Shown here: positions 23,861 to 38,800 of the stretch, one piece after another
Position numbering within the stretch: the first letter of the stretch is position 1
How the letters are laid out: each line of letters opens with the position of its first letter
Source: Aselliscus stoliczkanus
Taxonomy: Eukaryota; Chordata; Mammalia; Chiroptera; Hipposideridae
Assembly: GCA_033961575.1 (NCBI GenBank)
Contig: CM066731.1
Location: 57,255,501 to 57,319,500, forward strand
Direction: 5' to 3'
Length of the DNA: 64,000 nucleotides
Made by a program: the position numbers and the translations under genes
Notes under the pieces: model-generated
The model's database searches: none
The model's input: the letters and a program-made list of their open reading frames with translations, nothing else
What the model was told of the DNA's origin: nothing

Positions 23861-26800
23861 CTAGGAAGGAAATATTAATAGTAATATTAAAATTACTAAA
23901 ATAATTGTCCATGCTACTGCACAGTTATTTTGTTTAAAGTAAATTATTTTAATTGATTTGATATTTGATAAGTAATTATTGTAAAAATGTTTTGGTAATA
24001 GCATTGTGATTCTTTTTAAATAATGATGTTATATTTTAAAAATACATACTGAAATAGTTAGGATCAATTTTTTAAGTCAAGTTTTTAGCCATCTATATTG
24101 TGTATAGGCCTATAGAGGCAGTTTAAAAGTTTCATGCCCACAACCACCCCTCACCCCCTCCCCACAAATCAAATCAAACTTAATATGGAAGGAAGTGTCA
24201 GTCTTTATTGCTTCAAAATTTTACAAAAGATTGAAAGAGAGGATGTAAGTTCAAAAAATGAACTGAGAATGCTTTATGTCTTGCAAATTAGGAAATATAG
24301 TCATGGCATAATGTGAAGTATATGTCTGTTTCATTTGTTTTCTGCCCTTATTATAAAGGTTACTATATTATAGGTATGACCTGCTATGTAATAAATTTGC
24401 CTGAAAAGTTTTGTGTTAAGCACTTGGAAGTCAAATCATTTTAAATGGATTAAGAGAATGCGCTATAAGGCTCTTTGAAGAGCAATGGCTCAAGACAGAT
24501 ATGAGGTAACCATGTTTGAAGGCGAAAGATGTTTTCAAGGAATGCTTAAATGTCAGGAAGGCTAGTGCTGCAATCATTGTGGTGTAAAGAAAACTTGCTC
24601 TTCAGTGAGCTCTCAAATTCTCTGGGTTGAATTCTTCAGGTAACGTAGTAAAACATTTCCAGCCTTCATTTGCAGCTACATAATGGCTGCACAGCAACAT
24701 AAAAAAAAGATTTCGTTTTACAACTTCTGAGTCCAAAAAGTTTACTGGAAACCATTATACCAACAAAATTAAGCTAAAACTGCTTCCAACCCTTAACCTT
24801 TCAAGACAGCAATTAGGGCTATACTTATTTGTTACAGGAGAAGAGGTACCAGAAGTGGATGTAGCTATCTTCAGTTTAACACTTTGTAATCGGGCATAAA
24901 AAGCTATATGATGAGTTTACTCGTTTCCCGCAAAAAATGTGTTAAAAATGAAATAGCGTTTAGGAAATCACCAGGAGAGTCTGGCTATAACTCCATTTGT
25001 TTAGTTTATATGTGCCCTGATGAATGAGTCTCTCAAAAACCAAGTCTAGTTTGAGTGACAAAATAATGGTGACTATTTAGTTACTGTTAAAGAAAAAAAG
25101 CATAATTTGTGATCAGTAAGTCCAACGTGATAATTGAATAAACAACAACAAAAATCACTAAAATAAATTTATGAATTCATACCTGAAGATTCTTTTCCAA
25201 TGTGATAACTTTGGAAGTGTTGGGGTTTGGTTTCTTTTTATTAAGTGTGTACGTTTTGTTGGTTGAATTTATATCTTGTTTTTCAGGAGTCAAGTTGCAC
25301 CTATTGTCATGTATTTCCAATAATGGTATCATTAATAAAGATGTTGTAAATACATTTTCTGACTAAGAGAAAAAAGAGGAAAATAAGTAATTAAAAAATG
25401 GAGACAAATAAAGGGACTATTGGGTTAAGTGGTAGGGGAAGCCCTGTTCATTTCCCTCCAAGAAAGCTTTTGGCCCCAAAGAAATTTCTAGTAATGTAGT
25501 AAAATTAGTATTTCAGAAATGAACCAAAGATAAACACCAAAATTTAAAGTTTTAAGAACTATCATTTTTTGATATCTGATGATGTCATCTCCTTTCAAAA
25601 CAAAACAAAACAAATATAAAAAGCAAGGGAATACATAAAATACGCTCTACAGTTAATAGCTTCTCTCTGAATTAAACAGAATGATACTAAAGGAAACTCT
25701 CCATTACTCTCCAATGAACTGATCACACAATGAGTAATAAACAAGAACCACTACGACTTAAAGCAACCATTTTCAGAAAACAAAAATGCTTTACAAACCT
25801 GCACGTCTGAAATGTCTTCAGTCAATAACTGAGTGCCTGGTTCTTCTTTTTCCCAATTATCTAAAACTAGTGATTTTCTGACTTTCTTCACAGAAGCAGT
25901 ATGCTAGAGTGAATAATTAACAATAAAAACATTATGGCAAGGTCACTTGGACATGATAAGGCTTTTACTAATAATAATGCTAAAAGATTACCTCTTGCTT
26001 GCAGCTTTTGTAAGTAGGTTCATCTTCCTCTTTGAGGAATATGTCTGTTCCAGTTTCTTCTTTTAAAACTTCCCGAATGTCTTCTTCCAAGAAGGCAAGT
26101 GGCTGTGACTAAATTGTTTTTAAATGAGTTTTTAAAAATTCTTTTATAACAATTCCTTTTTTTCTCCCTGTATATAGAACCCATCTTTTATACTTTTTCA
26201 TTATTGGCTTAATTTTCTCCTAGTCCCTATGGATACATAAGTTAAAAAAATTAATCAACTAACCAGTTTTATGACAAAAATAATTTTGCATATTGTAAGC
26301 ATTGAATGAAGCATGGCACTTTCTTCAGTCTGGGCTACTAAACAAAAATCTTCCTTTTGGGGGACTTATTGTAGTTTCTACTTCAATTAGGATCCTCAGA
26401 ATTCAAAAGAAAAGAAAAAGATTATTTTTCAAGTATTTTTATATGAAAATAGAAAAAAAAACATAGAACAAATTGGGACTCTACTAGCTCTCTGTACTGT
26501 ACTTATAATACAGTGTGTAATCACTAGTTACCCTATTTCTCTTACCACTAAATGTGTGAGCTACTTAAGAGCAGTGATCACGCCTTTTTTGTCTTTGTCC
26601 ACAGCTCTGTATACCTGGCCTTAAGCTGAGATACTGTTTTAAGAAGTGTGTGCGTGTGTGTGCGTGTGTGTGTGTGTGTTGGCTGGAGTACAGGAGCATG
26701 TGTGCACTGGAGTGTGGGAGGGCAGGATACAGACAGAAACTTGAATGAGGGTTGCATAATGAAATGGTCTCAAAATATTATTCATCTAGTTTTCTATAAA

Positions 26801-29800
26801 AAAAAAAATTAAATTATATCAAACGTTATTAACACCCACCGAAACCAAGATCTGCTTTAAAAAAAACGGTACTCAAAGCTCCACTAAGTAAAAGAACAAA
26901 GTGGTAGCAAATAATGACCAGCAGCTTATGTTCCCAGGTCAACAAAGTTAGGGAGAATAGTATTCATGTATAAATGAGATTTTGCAGCACTTATAAAAAC
27001 TTTAAAAATGAAAATAGGAGCCGTCCGAGTGGTGCGTTGGTTAAGAGTTGGCTTGGGACGCCAGCTCTGAGCAGCAAGACCCCAGTTCGGATCCCACATG
27101 TGGGCCAGTGACGCTGTGCCCTCTACAGCTAAAATGGTGAACAACAGCTCGACTATGAGTCGCCGGTGACAGCGCAGGCTGCAGTGGAGCTGACCAGCAG
27201 CTGGCGTGCGCTTTCATGAGCTGCCAAGAGCTGCCATGAGCAGCTGTCCAATGGCCGGTGAGCGACTGCCTTACCCAGTGATAATACCAATATGGGCCAG
27301 TGAAGTGAAGTCCTCCACAACTAGACTGAAGAACCAAAGGACAGCAACTTGTCTGTTCCTCTTCCCCGATTCCCCAATGCTGTTCCCCTTCCCGAATTCC
27401 CCAATAAAATCTTTAAAAAAAAAATGAAAATAGCATTTTACAAGTGCTCTCATCTACAGCCTGAGACATGCAGGAATTATGTTGGTATTTCTGTATTGCT
27501 CCAAGAGCTTGTTTTAAGGATTATATTTCACAAAGAACACAGATTTAGATGTTCTTAAAATGAATTCTGGAATTTTTTTTCTCCTATAAGAATACAAATG
27601 TCCTAGAGAAGTGGCTAAGACACAGATGAATTCATTCACTACCAAGAATTATTCTCTTAACTGTCCTAACATGGCAAAGAAAAGAACTGCTGCATTTAAT
27701 ACTTCTCAGGTTTGATATGCCCAAAACTAATAGATTTATATTCAGAGGACTTTCATAATTTTCAGTAATAATGTTTACTAAGAAGGCAACAGACATTTTG
27801 ATGTATCGATTAAAATTCAAGGCAAATTGCTAAGAAGTGCTTTTGACTAGAAAGCTAAGTGGTTAGTGTATAGTAGGTACTCAGCAAATAACTGGAGGGA
27901 GAGGAGCAGGAATGAAAAGTCAGCTTGCTGCAAAGAAGTGTATGAGCTTATAGACATGTCAGAAATTTTAATTACTAAATCATTACTTTTATCTTACATT
28001 GCTGATGAAAATTATCTATTGGGTTGTCGGAAAAGTCACGATGCATTTTTGCAATGAAAACATAGGAAAAATATGTCATGACTTTTCTGACAACCCAATA
28101 TTTTGGGAATGGATAAATTCTTCCCAAACATAAAGAAACTGACAAGGACTTTAGGTTACTTAAAACCTAATTTCTCAGGCACTATTATTAAAATAATTTT
28201 AATTCAATTTATATGATGACCAAGTAACTCTGAAACACTGTAGAATTTTTTTAATGTCTTCAGATCATTGTTTATTTGTCTAACTCCCACTTAGGCTACA
28301 CACCCCTATGAAGGCAGGAACCATACCTAACATGTTCAACGTTACATCCCCAAAGCCTAGTCCAGTGCCTGGCACTTATTAGAGACTCAATCAATATTTG
28401 TTAAATTAAAGATGAATTTTTTAAATGAGTAACAAAATGCTAAAACTGATTAGTGAAATCAATTAGGTAATTCCATACAATGGATTATTACACAAACATT
28501 AAAAATTATGAGCTTAATATGTTAATTCATTAACTTAAACAAAAAAGGTTACAGAATAGTATATAAAGTATGATCTTACTTTTGTTGTGTATGTGCATAA
28601 ATTAAAAAAAAAGTCCAGAGAGCACTAAAGGGAATATAATTGTTCATAGCAGTACATAGAGCTAAGTGACAAAAAGACTTGATCAATCCTATGATGTACA
28701 CACTGAAACAGTATTTCAAAAAAAAGGGAAAAGACTAGAAGATTTGAAAGTATGACATGACTATTAGTAGAAAACGGATTAATTCAAGTAAACTAGAATT
28801 TAATTTATTAATGCACCTACCCAAAATGTGACTAAAAATAGAACATAACTAAAGTCTAAAAGTGACCAAGATTTTTAAAAATCATATTTTATTTCTAATG
28901 AACCAATTTGTCAGAAATCTGTATCTGTCTAGAATTAGAATCCCCATGGCTCATCTAAGGTACTTCAAGGTTGACAATACATATGTGCAAGTGCAGACAA
29001 CACTTCCCACCTCTATTCATGAACTACTATTGCTACCACTCATATTACAATTATTTTTACAGCAGCAACTAATTTAGCACATACTACTTGAAACTTAGCA
29101 CCACCAGATTTATTTCTATGATCTCTGTTATCTTCACAAATAACACTCTGGGGTATGTTTTATTATATCCATTGAACAGAAGAGGAAATTGAGCCTTAAA
29201 GAGGTATCCTGATCAATCAGTTTCAAAAATATTATTAGGAAAGTGCTTATGTATATCAAAATATTAAAATTATTTTATTCTACTATAGGTAAGCACTACT
29301 GAAACTACTAAAAAGTGAGTTTTAGTATTAAGAAAAGGGTTCTGCTGCCACTTGATTTGCTTTCTCTAGATGATATAATGTAAAGAAAGCAAGAATGCAA
29401 AGCAAGCCATGCAAAGGTTTATTTATAAGTCAAGGAAAAATATTAACACAAATTCAAATCAAGAGATAAAACTTTTTATTAGTTTCAGTGAACACCTTTT
29501 AAAAAATGTTAAGAAAAAATCAAGGATAAATATTAAAATTTGTGTTTTAATTAAAATTGGGAAAATTCTTAAAAATAAAGAGTATACATACCACAATTTT
29601 AAGAGGTCCATATTTTTTCTCCTGAGCAGCAAGTGCATTCTTAAAAGGAGTAGGAGTTCTTGGTGTGGTACCCAATATAGATCTTCTAATTGTAGGTGTT
29701 CTAAACCTATCCAATCATTCAGATATTTGTAGTACAGTCAAAATTTTATTTCATAAGAGTTAAGAAACACAAAGCCATAACAAAAGCATACACTAAATTT

Positions 29801-32800
29801 TTCTTGCATTTATATATTCTTTATTTAAACATTCCAGGACTATTTTAAGTGCCTGCCTAAACTAATTCTTATTTCAATCACTGATCTTAAAATAGGAAAA
29901 AGAATCAATGTGGAAAAAAGTACTAAAAATGCTGTTTTGCTTGAGTTCAACATTTAGCTGGTTTTCAGTCTTCACGGTATAGGGTAAGACTTTTTTAAAA
30001 AATTCTAAATCCCATGTGGATCGAGATTATGATTTATGTATAAAGGGACAGAATGCTAATCTACTGTTGAAATTATGCTTCTTGTTTTCTCTCACACAAT
30101 TATTTAATAATCTACTTACCCCACATTCTCCTTTTGATCTTTGGGGGTTGTTGCCTTATGAAGAGGAGTTGTTATGAGAACTTTCTGCCCACAAATAGGT
30201 GTTGATGTAAATGGAGGATTTTCTATAGTAACTTGTTCATTTCCAGGGCATGTGTTGAAAAACTAAAAAAGGAAGAGAATTTAAAGATCATTTCTAGCAT
30301 GTCAAAATCCTTACACAACTATTAAACTAATAAAATTTTCAAATTATTTCCCCATTTCTCTTAGAAAAGGATTACCAATAATACTACATTTACATTCCAC
30401 TCCATGAAAATTAAACTCCATGAGGGCAGGAATTTTTGTTTGCTTCATCACTGCCTCTCCTGCTCTTATATCAGTGTTTAGCACATAATAGGCATGCAAG
30501 AAATAGTTGTTTAATAATAAATATTCAAAAGTTACAAAACACAGTATGAAAATTTTTAAACAGTATATTATCAAATAGGAAACTACAGGACCATAAATAG
30601 CTGCTGAGTAAACTGTAACAGTTTTCTACAACAGTGAAACTGAAAAAAGTGTCATTAGTTTATTAGTATGATCTTAAGCATCCTTTTCTATTAGAATATT
30701 TGAATTCAGAATATAATAATGCTTTGCTGATAAGAAATACAGCTGTCTGGCAAAGTGGCCCATTTAGAACGCAGCTCAGTACCTCAGAGCAGCCAAAATT
30801 GGTATCACATAGTCCATTTTCCAAATGACACACTTTACTCATTAGATTTTACATACAGTTGTGAAATACTCATTTATTCTTGTAGTCAACAGATTAGAAA
30901 CAACGGTAGGAAGATGTACAAGCTGCTTTAAGGCTACTTATAACGGGAATGAATTCTAGCTCTCCCCCTTCTCGTTCCTAATGTCTGCAATATACTTAAC
31001 TCTAAAATAAGCAGTCAGACCACCTTAAAACCCTGCAAGCAATGCCTGTAAATTACAGGGTAAAACCCAAGCCCTTTGCCATTGGATATAAGGTCGTTAT
31101 GATCATGTCTCACCTTCTCTGCCATTGCCACTTTCCACCTTAGGATTTACACTTCGACAAAATTTGATAGTGTGCAAAACTCCAAAAATATAAAACTGCA
31201 AGGGTGCCCAAGCCTGGTTCACCTTCCTTGGGAGGCTTTGTAACTCGGAGGGCTGGGGTAGGGTGGGGGATGCACTATTGACATTGTAGCCTGAGTAAAT
31301 GGCACCCCCTGAAGCAGGGGGGGCACAATTTTTAGAAAACATAGTGATTGTTGTACTGCCATATCCTCCTCAACTTCCTAACATCAAAACACCTCCTGGG
31401 CCGGCCGAGTTGCGTGATGGTTAAGTGCTGGCTTGGGAAGCCAGTGGCCCTGGTTCGGTCCCACATATGAGGGCCAGTGACACTGCCCTCAAAAAAAAAA
31501 AAACACCAAAAAACAAAAAACACCTCCAATACCATCCCAGCATCCTCCAGGTTTATTTGACCATTAAACTTCCTTCTTTTCCTACAAAACTTTTTAACCT
31601 CTTTCAGGATACTTTCAGCAAAGACAGCTCCGTCTCTTAATAACCGACCTTGGACAAATTGCTTAACTTCCAAATTTCATTCCACCTACCTCCTAAAGAT
31701 TTTTGCTGTGATGCTGTAAGAAAAGTGTTCAGCACACAGTGTTTATTATGAAAGAGAATATTATAAATTAAGAGGTCCAGTTTGCTGTAGTAGAAATATC
31801 TGCTTCCCAGGACATAACCACGGGAAAAAGCACGTAGTTCCTGACATCCCCCCAAATCTCCTGAAACATGAAATTCTTACAGTGAGCAGTTATGGATATA
31901 TACCTGATATCTGTTGATCAGTTAGAAAACTGGACATCAGTCTGAGCTCTGCAATTAGATAACTTTGGGCAAATCATTTTACCTCTCTGGGCCTATTTCC
32001 TGATGAGTCCAATTAAAGATTTGGAACTACATATCTAAAACATTCCTTTTAGCTCTTAGAAATTGTAGATATTAGGGCCGGCCGAGTGGCACGGTGGTTA
32101 AGCGCTGGCTTGGGAAGCCAGCGGCCCCGGTTCGGTCCCACATATGAGGGCCAGTGACACTGCCCTCAAAAATAAATGAATAAATAAATAAATAAATAAG
32201 TAAATAAATAAATAAATAAAAGAAATCGTAGCTATTATAATGCAAGTACTACACTTTGTGAGATATATCATCTGATTTATCAGAGCACGCTCATGCATAT
32301 ATTTAAATACATTACCCATTTTTTCTATCATATCAATGCAACAATCTGCTAGTAGAGTTACTAAAGATTGAATTTAATCTAGGTCATCAATATTTGGAAA
32401 CAAAAGGAAACAACACTACTACCTGTGAAGGAGAAAATGGTAGTGTTTTCACTGGCGTGTGCTTTAGTGCTGTGTTACCGCCATCACTGAATGCACCAAA
32501 GCTCAGTTCACTGCCTGGGGATTGACCCACTCGCATTCTTCTCTTCTTTCTGAGAATGGTTGGTGGGGTGCTAAACTTGGCCACATTTGGGGATGTTAAA
32601 GGAACAGCATCACTGTCTGCACCATTACAACCATTTTTCTTCCCTTCAAGTACAAGACTGACGTTCAATTGACATTCCATGGCTCCTTCGTTGTGCTGAA
32701 TTCGCATTAGTTTAACTGGGGTGGACTTGGCAGGAGAAGCAGCTGCATCAGAAAGATCAAAACTGGTAACATCACTCCATGCTACAGGATCCTGCAATAA

Positions 32801-35800
32801 ATTAAATTCTTAAAGTTAATGCTACAGTGTAGTTAAATCTGACCTTGAACATAAGATAATGACTTCCACAGTTAATTAACTCCTCATTTTTATCAGCAGA
32901 AATAGGCTTTCCTTGTTCATCATTTTGTAAGCAAGTCCACTTGACAGGAACAGATTATGGTTTTACTACAACTCCAGTTTGGAACATCCCAAAATAATAT
33001 TTCATCTAACTCAGCAGCTGAAGCTTACTGTCAAAGTATTTTAAATAAAAGAACACATTATTTTAAGTTATTATCGAAGAATACAATTTATCATAAAACT
33101 TCCCACTGTATTTCACATCAGAAAAATATTGTCACATTCTACATAATCATTTGGTAATGTCTATGGAATATCTTCAAAATGATCATATATTTTGATCTAG
33201 AAATTCAATTTAACTGATGGATATAATCATGATTTTGCACAAAGCTTTACATAATACGTTCTGCAACTTGAAATACTGATAAGCTGAACATTGCCTAAAT
33301 GTCCAATAATAAGAGTATAGTAGGTAAATAAATTTTGTTACATTCATATGATAGAATACTATGAATCCATTAAAATTCAAGTTCATGCAATAGTTAAAAG
33401 AGACATGCTCACGATATAATGTGAGAAAAAATCCACAAACATAATACATAAGAATATATTTCATTTAAAATATAGATGAATGTGTGTGTTTTACATGCAT
33501 AGAACACAGCCTGAAAGGGAAATACCTTAAATTATTAACTCTGGGTTTATGGAAGATTTTCTCCTTACAATATTCTCTAGTTTCCAACTATCCTTAATAT
33601 ATTTGTACAATTTGTATTAAAAAATGAACTGTTAAATTTTTAATTTTTAACAATTCTATACAAGGTACATACTTCAGAAATATTTATATATATTTATATA
33701 TTACTTATATATATATTTATATCTATTACTTATATATATTTATATATAATTTTTTTTCACAGAAGTCACTGAAAAATATCAAAACAAAATTAAGTATGAC
33801 ATACAAAGTAATGCTTAACATAAAACTGGTCAGTGTCCACTAAGTTTCTGAACATGAAACCATGTCTCTAAAATTGAGCTTTTGATAATCTCACAATTTT
33901 AAACTTACAGATTCAATAAGTTCAAGAGTCTCCGCAAATTCTGGGATGGTCTGTAGAGAGGACAGCACAGCATTTGCCTCTACGGCCAGGAACTTTGTAG
34001 GTGAATTCTGCTGAGCAGATATAGTTTGATTTTCATCCATGCTGTAAAACTCATTCGTGTGTTCCTCGAGGCTATTTAGAGTATTAGCCATGCTATCATC
34101 CATGAGGAAATTACCAGACCAGTTAGAAAAGCTTCCAGGCTGCTAAAAGTACAAGAGAAATTTGAATATTATTTATCATTTCCAATGTAAGCATAAATTT
34201 GGATTTTAAGTAAGAGTTTTTTCTAGAACAACATACTTCATAACATATCATCTAAGAATATAGTAGCGAATATATTCTTTCCTCAAAATTGATACAAAAA
34301 TATTTTCATTAAACTTCGTATCTTGACTATATTTCTTTATTCTAACTAAATTTGTTTTTAAATTTATAAAATTATAGTGAGATAAAACAAGCCTGTATAT
34401 TCAACAAAAATCTAAACTCCTAGAATCTGGCCTCTACCTTTCAAATTTCATCTCCCGACATTTCCTCCTCCCAGGGAATACCCAACTATAAGACTTGCAG
34501 TTCCCAGATGAGTTAGTCTTTTACCCTGGAGTGTCTGCACATACTGCCATTCCCGTTTTCAAGAGTGCTCCCCAACCCAATGACAGGGAAAACTCCTATT
34601 CCTCACTTATGATACAGTTCAACTACTGGAAAATACTCCATCTGACTATGCACTGTTAGTTGTTCCATTTATAATAATGACCTAGTTCATCTATTATACT
34701 TTGCTAATATATAATCATTGCCTGCTGTTCAAGACTGAGCTCAAGCAAATTTCTTCCAGGAACCCTTCCCTGACTACGTAAATCTCTATTAGGCACCTCT
34801 CCTATGTGCTCCCATAAAACTGGGGGACTTATTTTATCACTGCTCCTTGTCTCTGTTCCCATTGCAGAGTAAATCCTCTGAAGTCAGGGACTGTGTCATT
34901 TCTCTTTCTCTCTATAGAAATGTACACTGGGCAATTTACTGATCTTTTTGCCCAGTTTCCCAGTATCTCAAAATAAAAAATAAAAAAAAACAAGAAAAGA
35001 GACCTTGAACAGTGATGACTAAGAAATAATATGTAATTTGAAAGTTGTTAAAAGAATAGATCCTTGGGCCGGCCAAATGGCGCGGTGGTTAAGCACTGGC
35101 TTGGGAAGCCAGAGGCCCCGGTTTGGGTTCCACATATGAGGGCCAGCGACACTGCCCTAAAAAAAAAAAAAAAAAAATTGATCCTAAGAGTTCTTATCAT
35201 AAGGAAAAAAATAAACTCATTTTTTTCTTTTTCTTTTCACTAGGTAAAAAAAAAGTATGTACTGCTACATGTTATAGCAACAGAACTTTCTGAGGTGATT
35301 GATAAAAATGTTCTACATCTGAAGCTGCGTAGACGGAAGCCACTAACCAGATGAGCAACCAAAATGTGGCTAGGGAAACTGAAGAGCTGAATTTTTAAAT
35401 TTTATTTAAAATTAAATGTAACTACCATATTCTAGAGAGCACACTGCTCCAGCCCACAGGAAGCATTCAATAAATGGTACCTACTGCTATTAGAAATAAA
35501 AATTGCTAAACTGTGCTAGCTAGAGTCACAATGACAAAACGTTAAGTTGCAAGTTAAGGTGAAAAAACAAGTTTTCAACATTGTTGGAAAACAAGTTCTA
35601 CCTGTTTTAAAGTTACCTAAAAATAAAGAAATTAAAGCAATCTTATTTCCCGTTATTTCACTAGCATAGAGTTTACAATCACTTTCTGGAGAAAGTTTTC
35701 AAACCATATGCATTTCAATTGAGTTAGTAGGTAGGAAAAAGATTCAAAAAGGGAGATCACTGGAAAAACCTTGGGGTTAACCACACACTCACCTGCGTCA

Positions 35801-38800
35801 TAATCCCTAATGATAAACCACCTACTTGACAGAGTTAATATAAGAATTACCATGAATTCATATAACACCTACAATAGTGAAACATAATGGATACTCAGTA
35901 AAATGGTCGTCATTATTATCATATAACTGTGAAGAATAAATACTTTATAGTATATATATGGAGTGTGTTCTGCTGAGTGCAGCAACTTCCCTCTAGAATC
36001 TAGAATCTCCAGTCTCCTTATTCAATCAGATCTTTATGAAAGTGGATTTCAGACAGCAAGGTTAATGCAAAATGCTAATTCTTTTAGCTAGTTATATTTT
36101 CCTGTTAAATTAAAAAATGATAGCTATCAAAAAAATAAAAATGGTTTAAGCATGATATAATTACCTATGAATGTGAACTCTTTAACCATAACTATTTATT
36201 TGTAGCTTCTTAATAAAACCAAAATGAGCTTTGAGGTAAATACACTTCAGGTCTCCCTATTTTCCCATGGTTTTTGCAGTTTCAAAATAAAAACTACTTT
36301 TCCTATGGTATATATATATATAATATATATCTTTATTATAATTAACAAATGTCAATTTTATTAATACTCTCTAAATAATATAAAGATATCACCAGATGCC
36401 TTATAATACTATTTTAAGATCTCAAGTTATTCTATTTAGTAATTTTGTATTAGTTCCCAGTCCCTCAAAATGTCCTCCCATTCAACTCCAAACCAAGAAA
36501 AACCCTTTCCTAAATGTAAAAGTGTCAGGACATTAAACTTTTAACATTGTCATTTAGTATAAACTTTTCTCCCCTTTTAATCCATCTAGCATAGCCTGTT
36601 TAACTTAGGTAGAACGATTACCGTTTATCCTAATATTCCTAGTTGTTCTCATCAACCAAATTTCAGACAACAATTCACACCTGGTAAACAAAACCCACCA
36701 TCCATAAAAAAATTCATTAGAGAGCATAAAATCTAAATGTTCCTTTTTTCCATATTTTTAATGTTATTACTTTTTCCAATTTACTGAATTCACATTTTAA
36801 ATATAGGAAATAGGAAAACAATTTCAAAGACACAATAAAAGTAATTTGGAGGAATAAATCTCTACATATCTTTTTAATTATTTTTCAAGCTTAATTTTTT
36901 TTCTATTAAAGCCATCATTACATGGACTGTATAAAATCAAAGCCCAATCTAACCCACACTTCATTTTCACAAATACATAAATCAAAGATTGTACCTTAAG
37001 TCTGTTTGACATTTATGACTCAAGAAGCATCTTAACACAGAAAACTATAAAAGATTCTGAAAGAGATACTTATCAAAATCAGGCAACTTCACAGTTGCAA
37101 ATTAGAAAGACTATTTGTAGTCCATATTAAAATCTGAAGTCACACTGAATATACTTTCCACTTGTTGCAATACAAAAGTCAATGCTGATGAAAACTATAA
37201 AAGCACATACAGGATTCTTACAATAGAATTTAAACATTTAACCTTATTTCTTACCGATGGAACTCGCTTTCTTCTAACTTCATTCTCGGCTGACATAAGA
37301 AGCATCTCAAGTTCCTTAATTTTTTTTTCCTTATCAGGATCTTCATCAACAAAGGGTTGCTAAAATAAGTTAAATAATTGCTTTGTTATTATTAGTGTTC
37401 TAATTTTTATTTTCTTCTACACAACATAAAATATATTTTTTTTAATAATGCTAATACTACTAAATCTCACAATCCCTCTGGTATCTAAAGAGGTGCTGGT
37501 AAATATTTTCAATTTAAATGAAAATATTTGGAAAATTTAAATGCATTAAAAAAGCTTATATTGCATCATCTATGTCAATTTAAAAATTTATGTCTGGAAT
37601 ATGGTGTTTTTTTTTTGAGGGCAGTGTCACTGGCCCTCACATGTGGGACCCGAACCGGGGCCGCTGGCTTCCCAAGCCAGCACCTAGCCACCGCGCCACT
37701 CGGCCGGCCCCGGGAGTATGTTTTAATTAATTGAATCTTAATAAATATTTTCTATCCAATTTTTTACGTTGGAAGAATGAAAGAACCACCTTACTGGTGT
37801 TGTCAATTACCTTGCCATTGTAGTTTGTTTCTCAAATCCACTTAACAAACTTTCTCCTTTAATGTTATAACACTCAAATAGGACAATAGTATTGTTTTTG
37901 TCCTAGTTTTATAGATGAGGAAACAGGCATTGTTGGACTTTCAAAAATATGTTTGAAAGTGTTTCCTTTGTTTTATTATAAATAAAAAGTTACCTGGATA
38001 AAGGCAGAAGTCTGAACATGTTCTACACAATTGCCTTCAGTTGACACATACTGATAACCTGGGATCTAAAAAGTAATTCAATCATTAATATTGTACATAT
38101 AACATATATAAATATTTAAAATCTGAAGGAAAGCACAAAAAACTCTTGATTAAATATCAACATTAAAAGCTCAGAAGTATTTCAGTTAACTTTGGATATT
38201 CATACCTACAACGGTTTCTTATCTAATAACTACCGTATTTTGCTGTGTATAATGCACTCCCATATATAATGAGCACCCACGTTTTTGTTTTTAGTTCAAA
38301 CTTTCAGGAAAAAGAACCTTTTGTTTTAATTTTTTAATTCAAATTTTTATTTGTTTACATTTAGGTACTTGTTTTTTATATTATAAAGGAATTTTAGCAT
38401 TTCTTTTTTAACATATTATGGTACAAAAAAATTTATGTAACAAATAATTACAAAACACAAGAACAGATACAAGGTATAAGAAATTTTATGTACAAATTTA
38501 TGATATTTATGCATCACAGAAGACCAAGAATTCTCTGTTGTTACAAGTTCATTGTAAGTTCAACAAAACCAATTATCATATTCCAAGGTATTATTTTGCA
38601 TATGGATATGGTTATTGATTTCTAGAGTTACACTTTTAACTCATAAGCATAAATAAAAGAAAAACATTTATATAGATACAGACTTACCCATGATAATGTG
38701 CATCCTTATTTTTCCTTCCAAATTTGGGCAAAAAAGTGCACATTATACACGGCAAAATACGGTACATCTCTGTTCTTACAATCTACTGATTAAAAGTCAT

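Larger units (their letters stand above)
26109..29591 (-). other. MYBL1 intron 12
   Basis: 3.5 kb, GT-AG. Holds a TG microsatellite, the composite SINE at 27018-27419, the MITE at 28019-28098, an L2 end, an old L1 piece and a MIR. The remainder is AT-rich. Confidence 0.85.
30263..32422 (-). other. MYBL1 intron 10
   Basis: 2.2 kb, GT-AG. Contains L2 pieces (about 30415-30515, 31015-31140), two family A SINEs and a MIR (about 31930-32050). No further exon seen. Confidence 0.85.
34143..37254 (-). other. MYBL1 intron 8
   Basis: 3.1 kb, GT-AG. Contains an L2 piece (34735-34920), a family A SINE, a hAT-type relic, a (TA)n run near 36308-36330 and otherwise AT-rich sequence. Confidence 0.85.
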
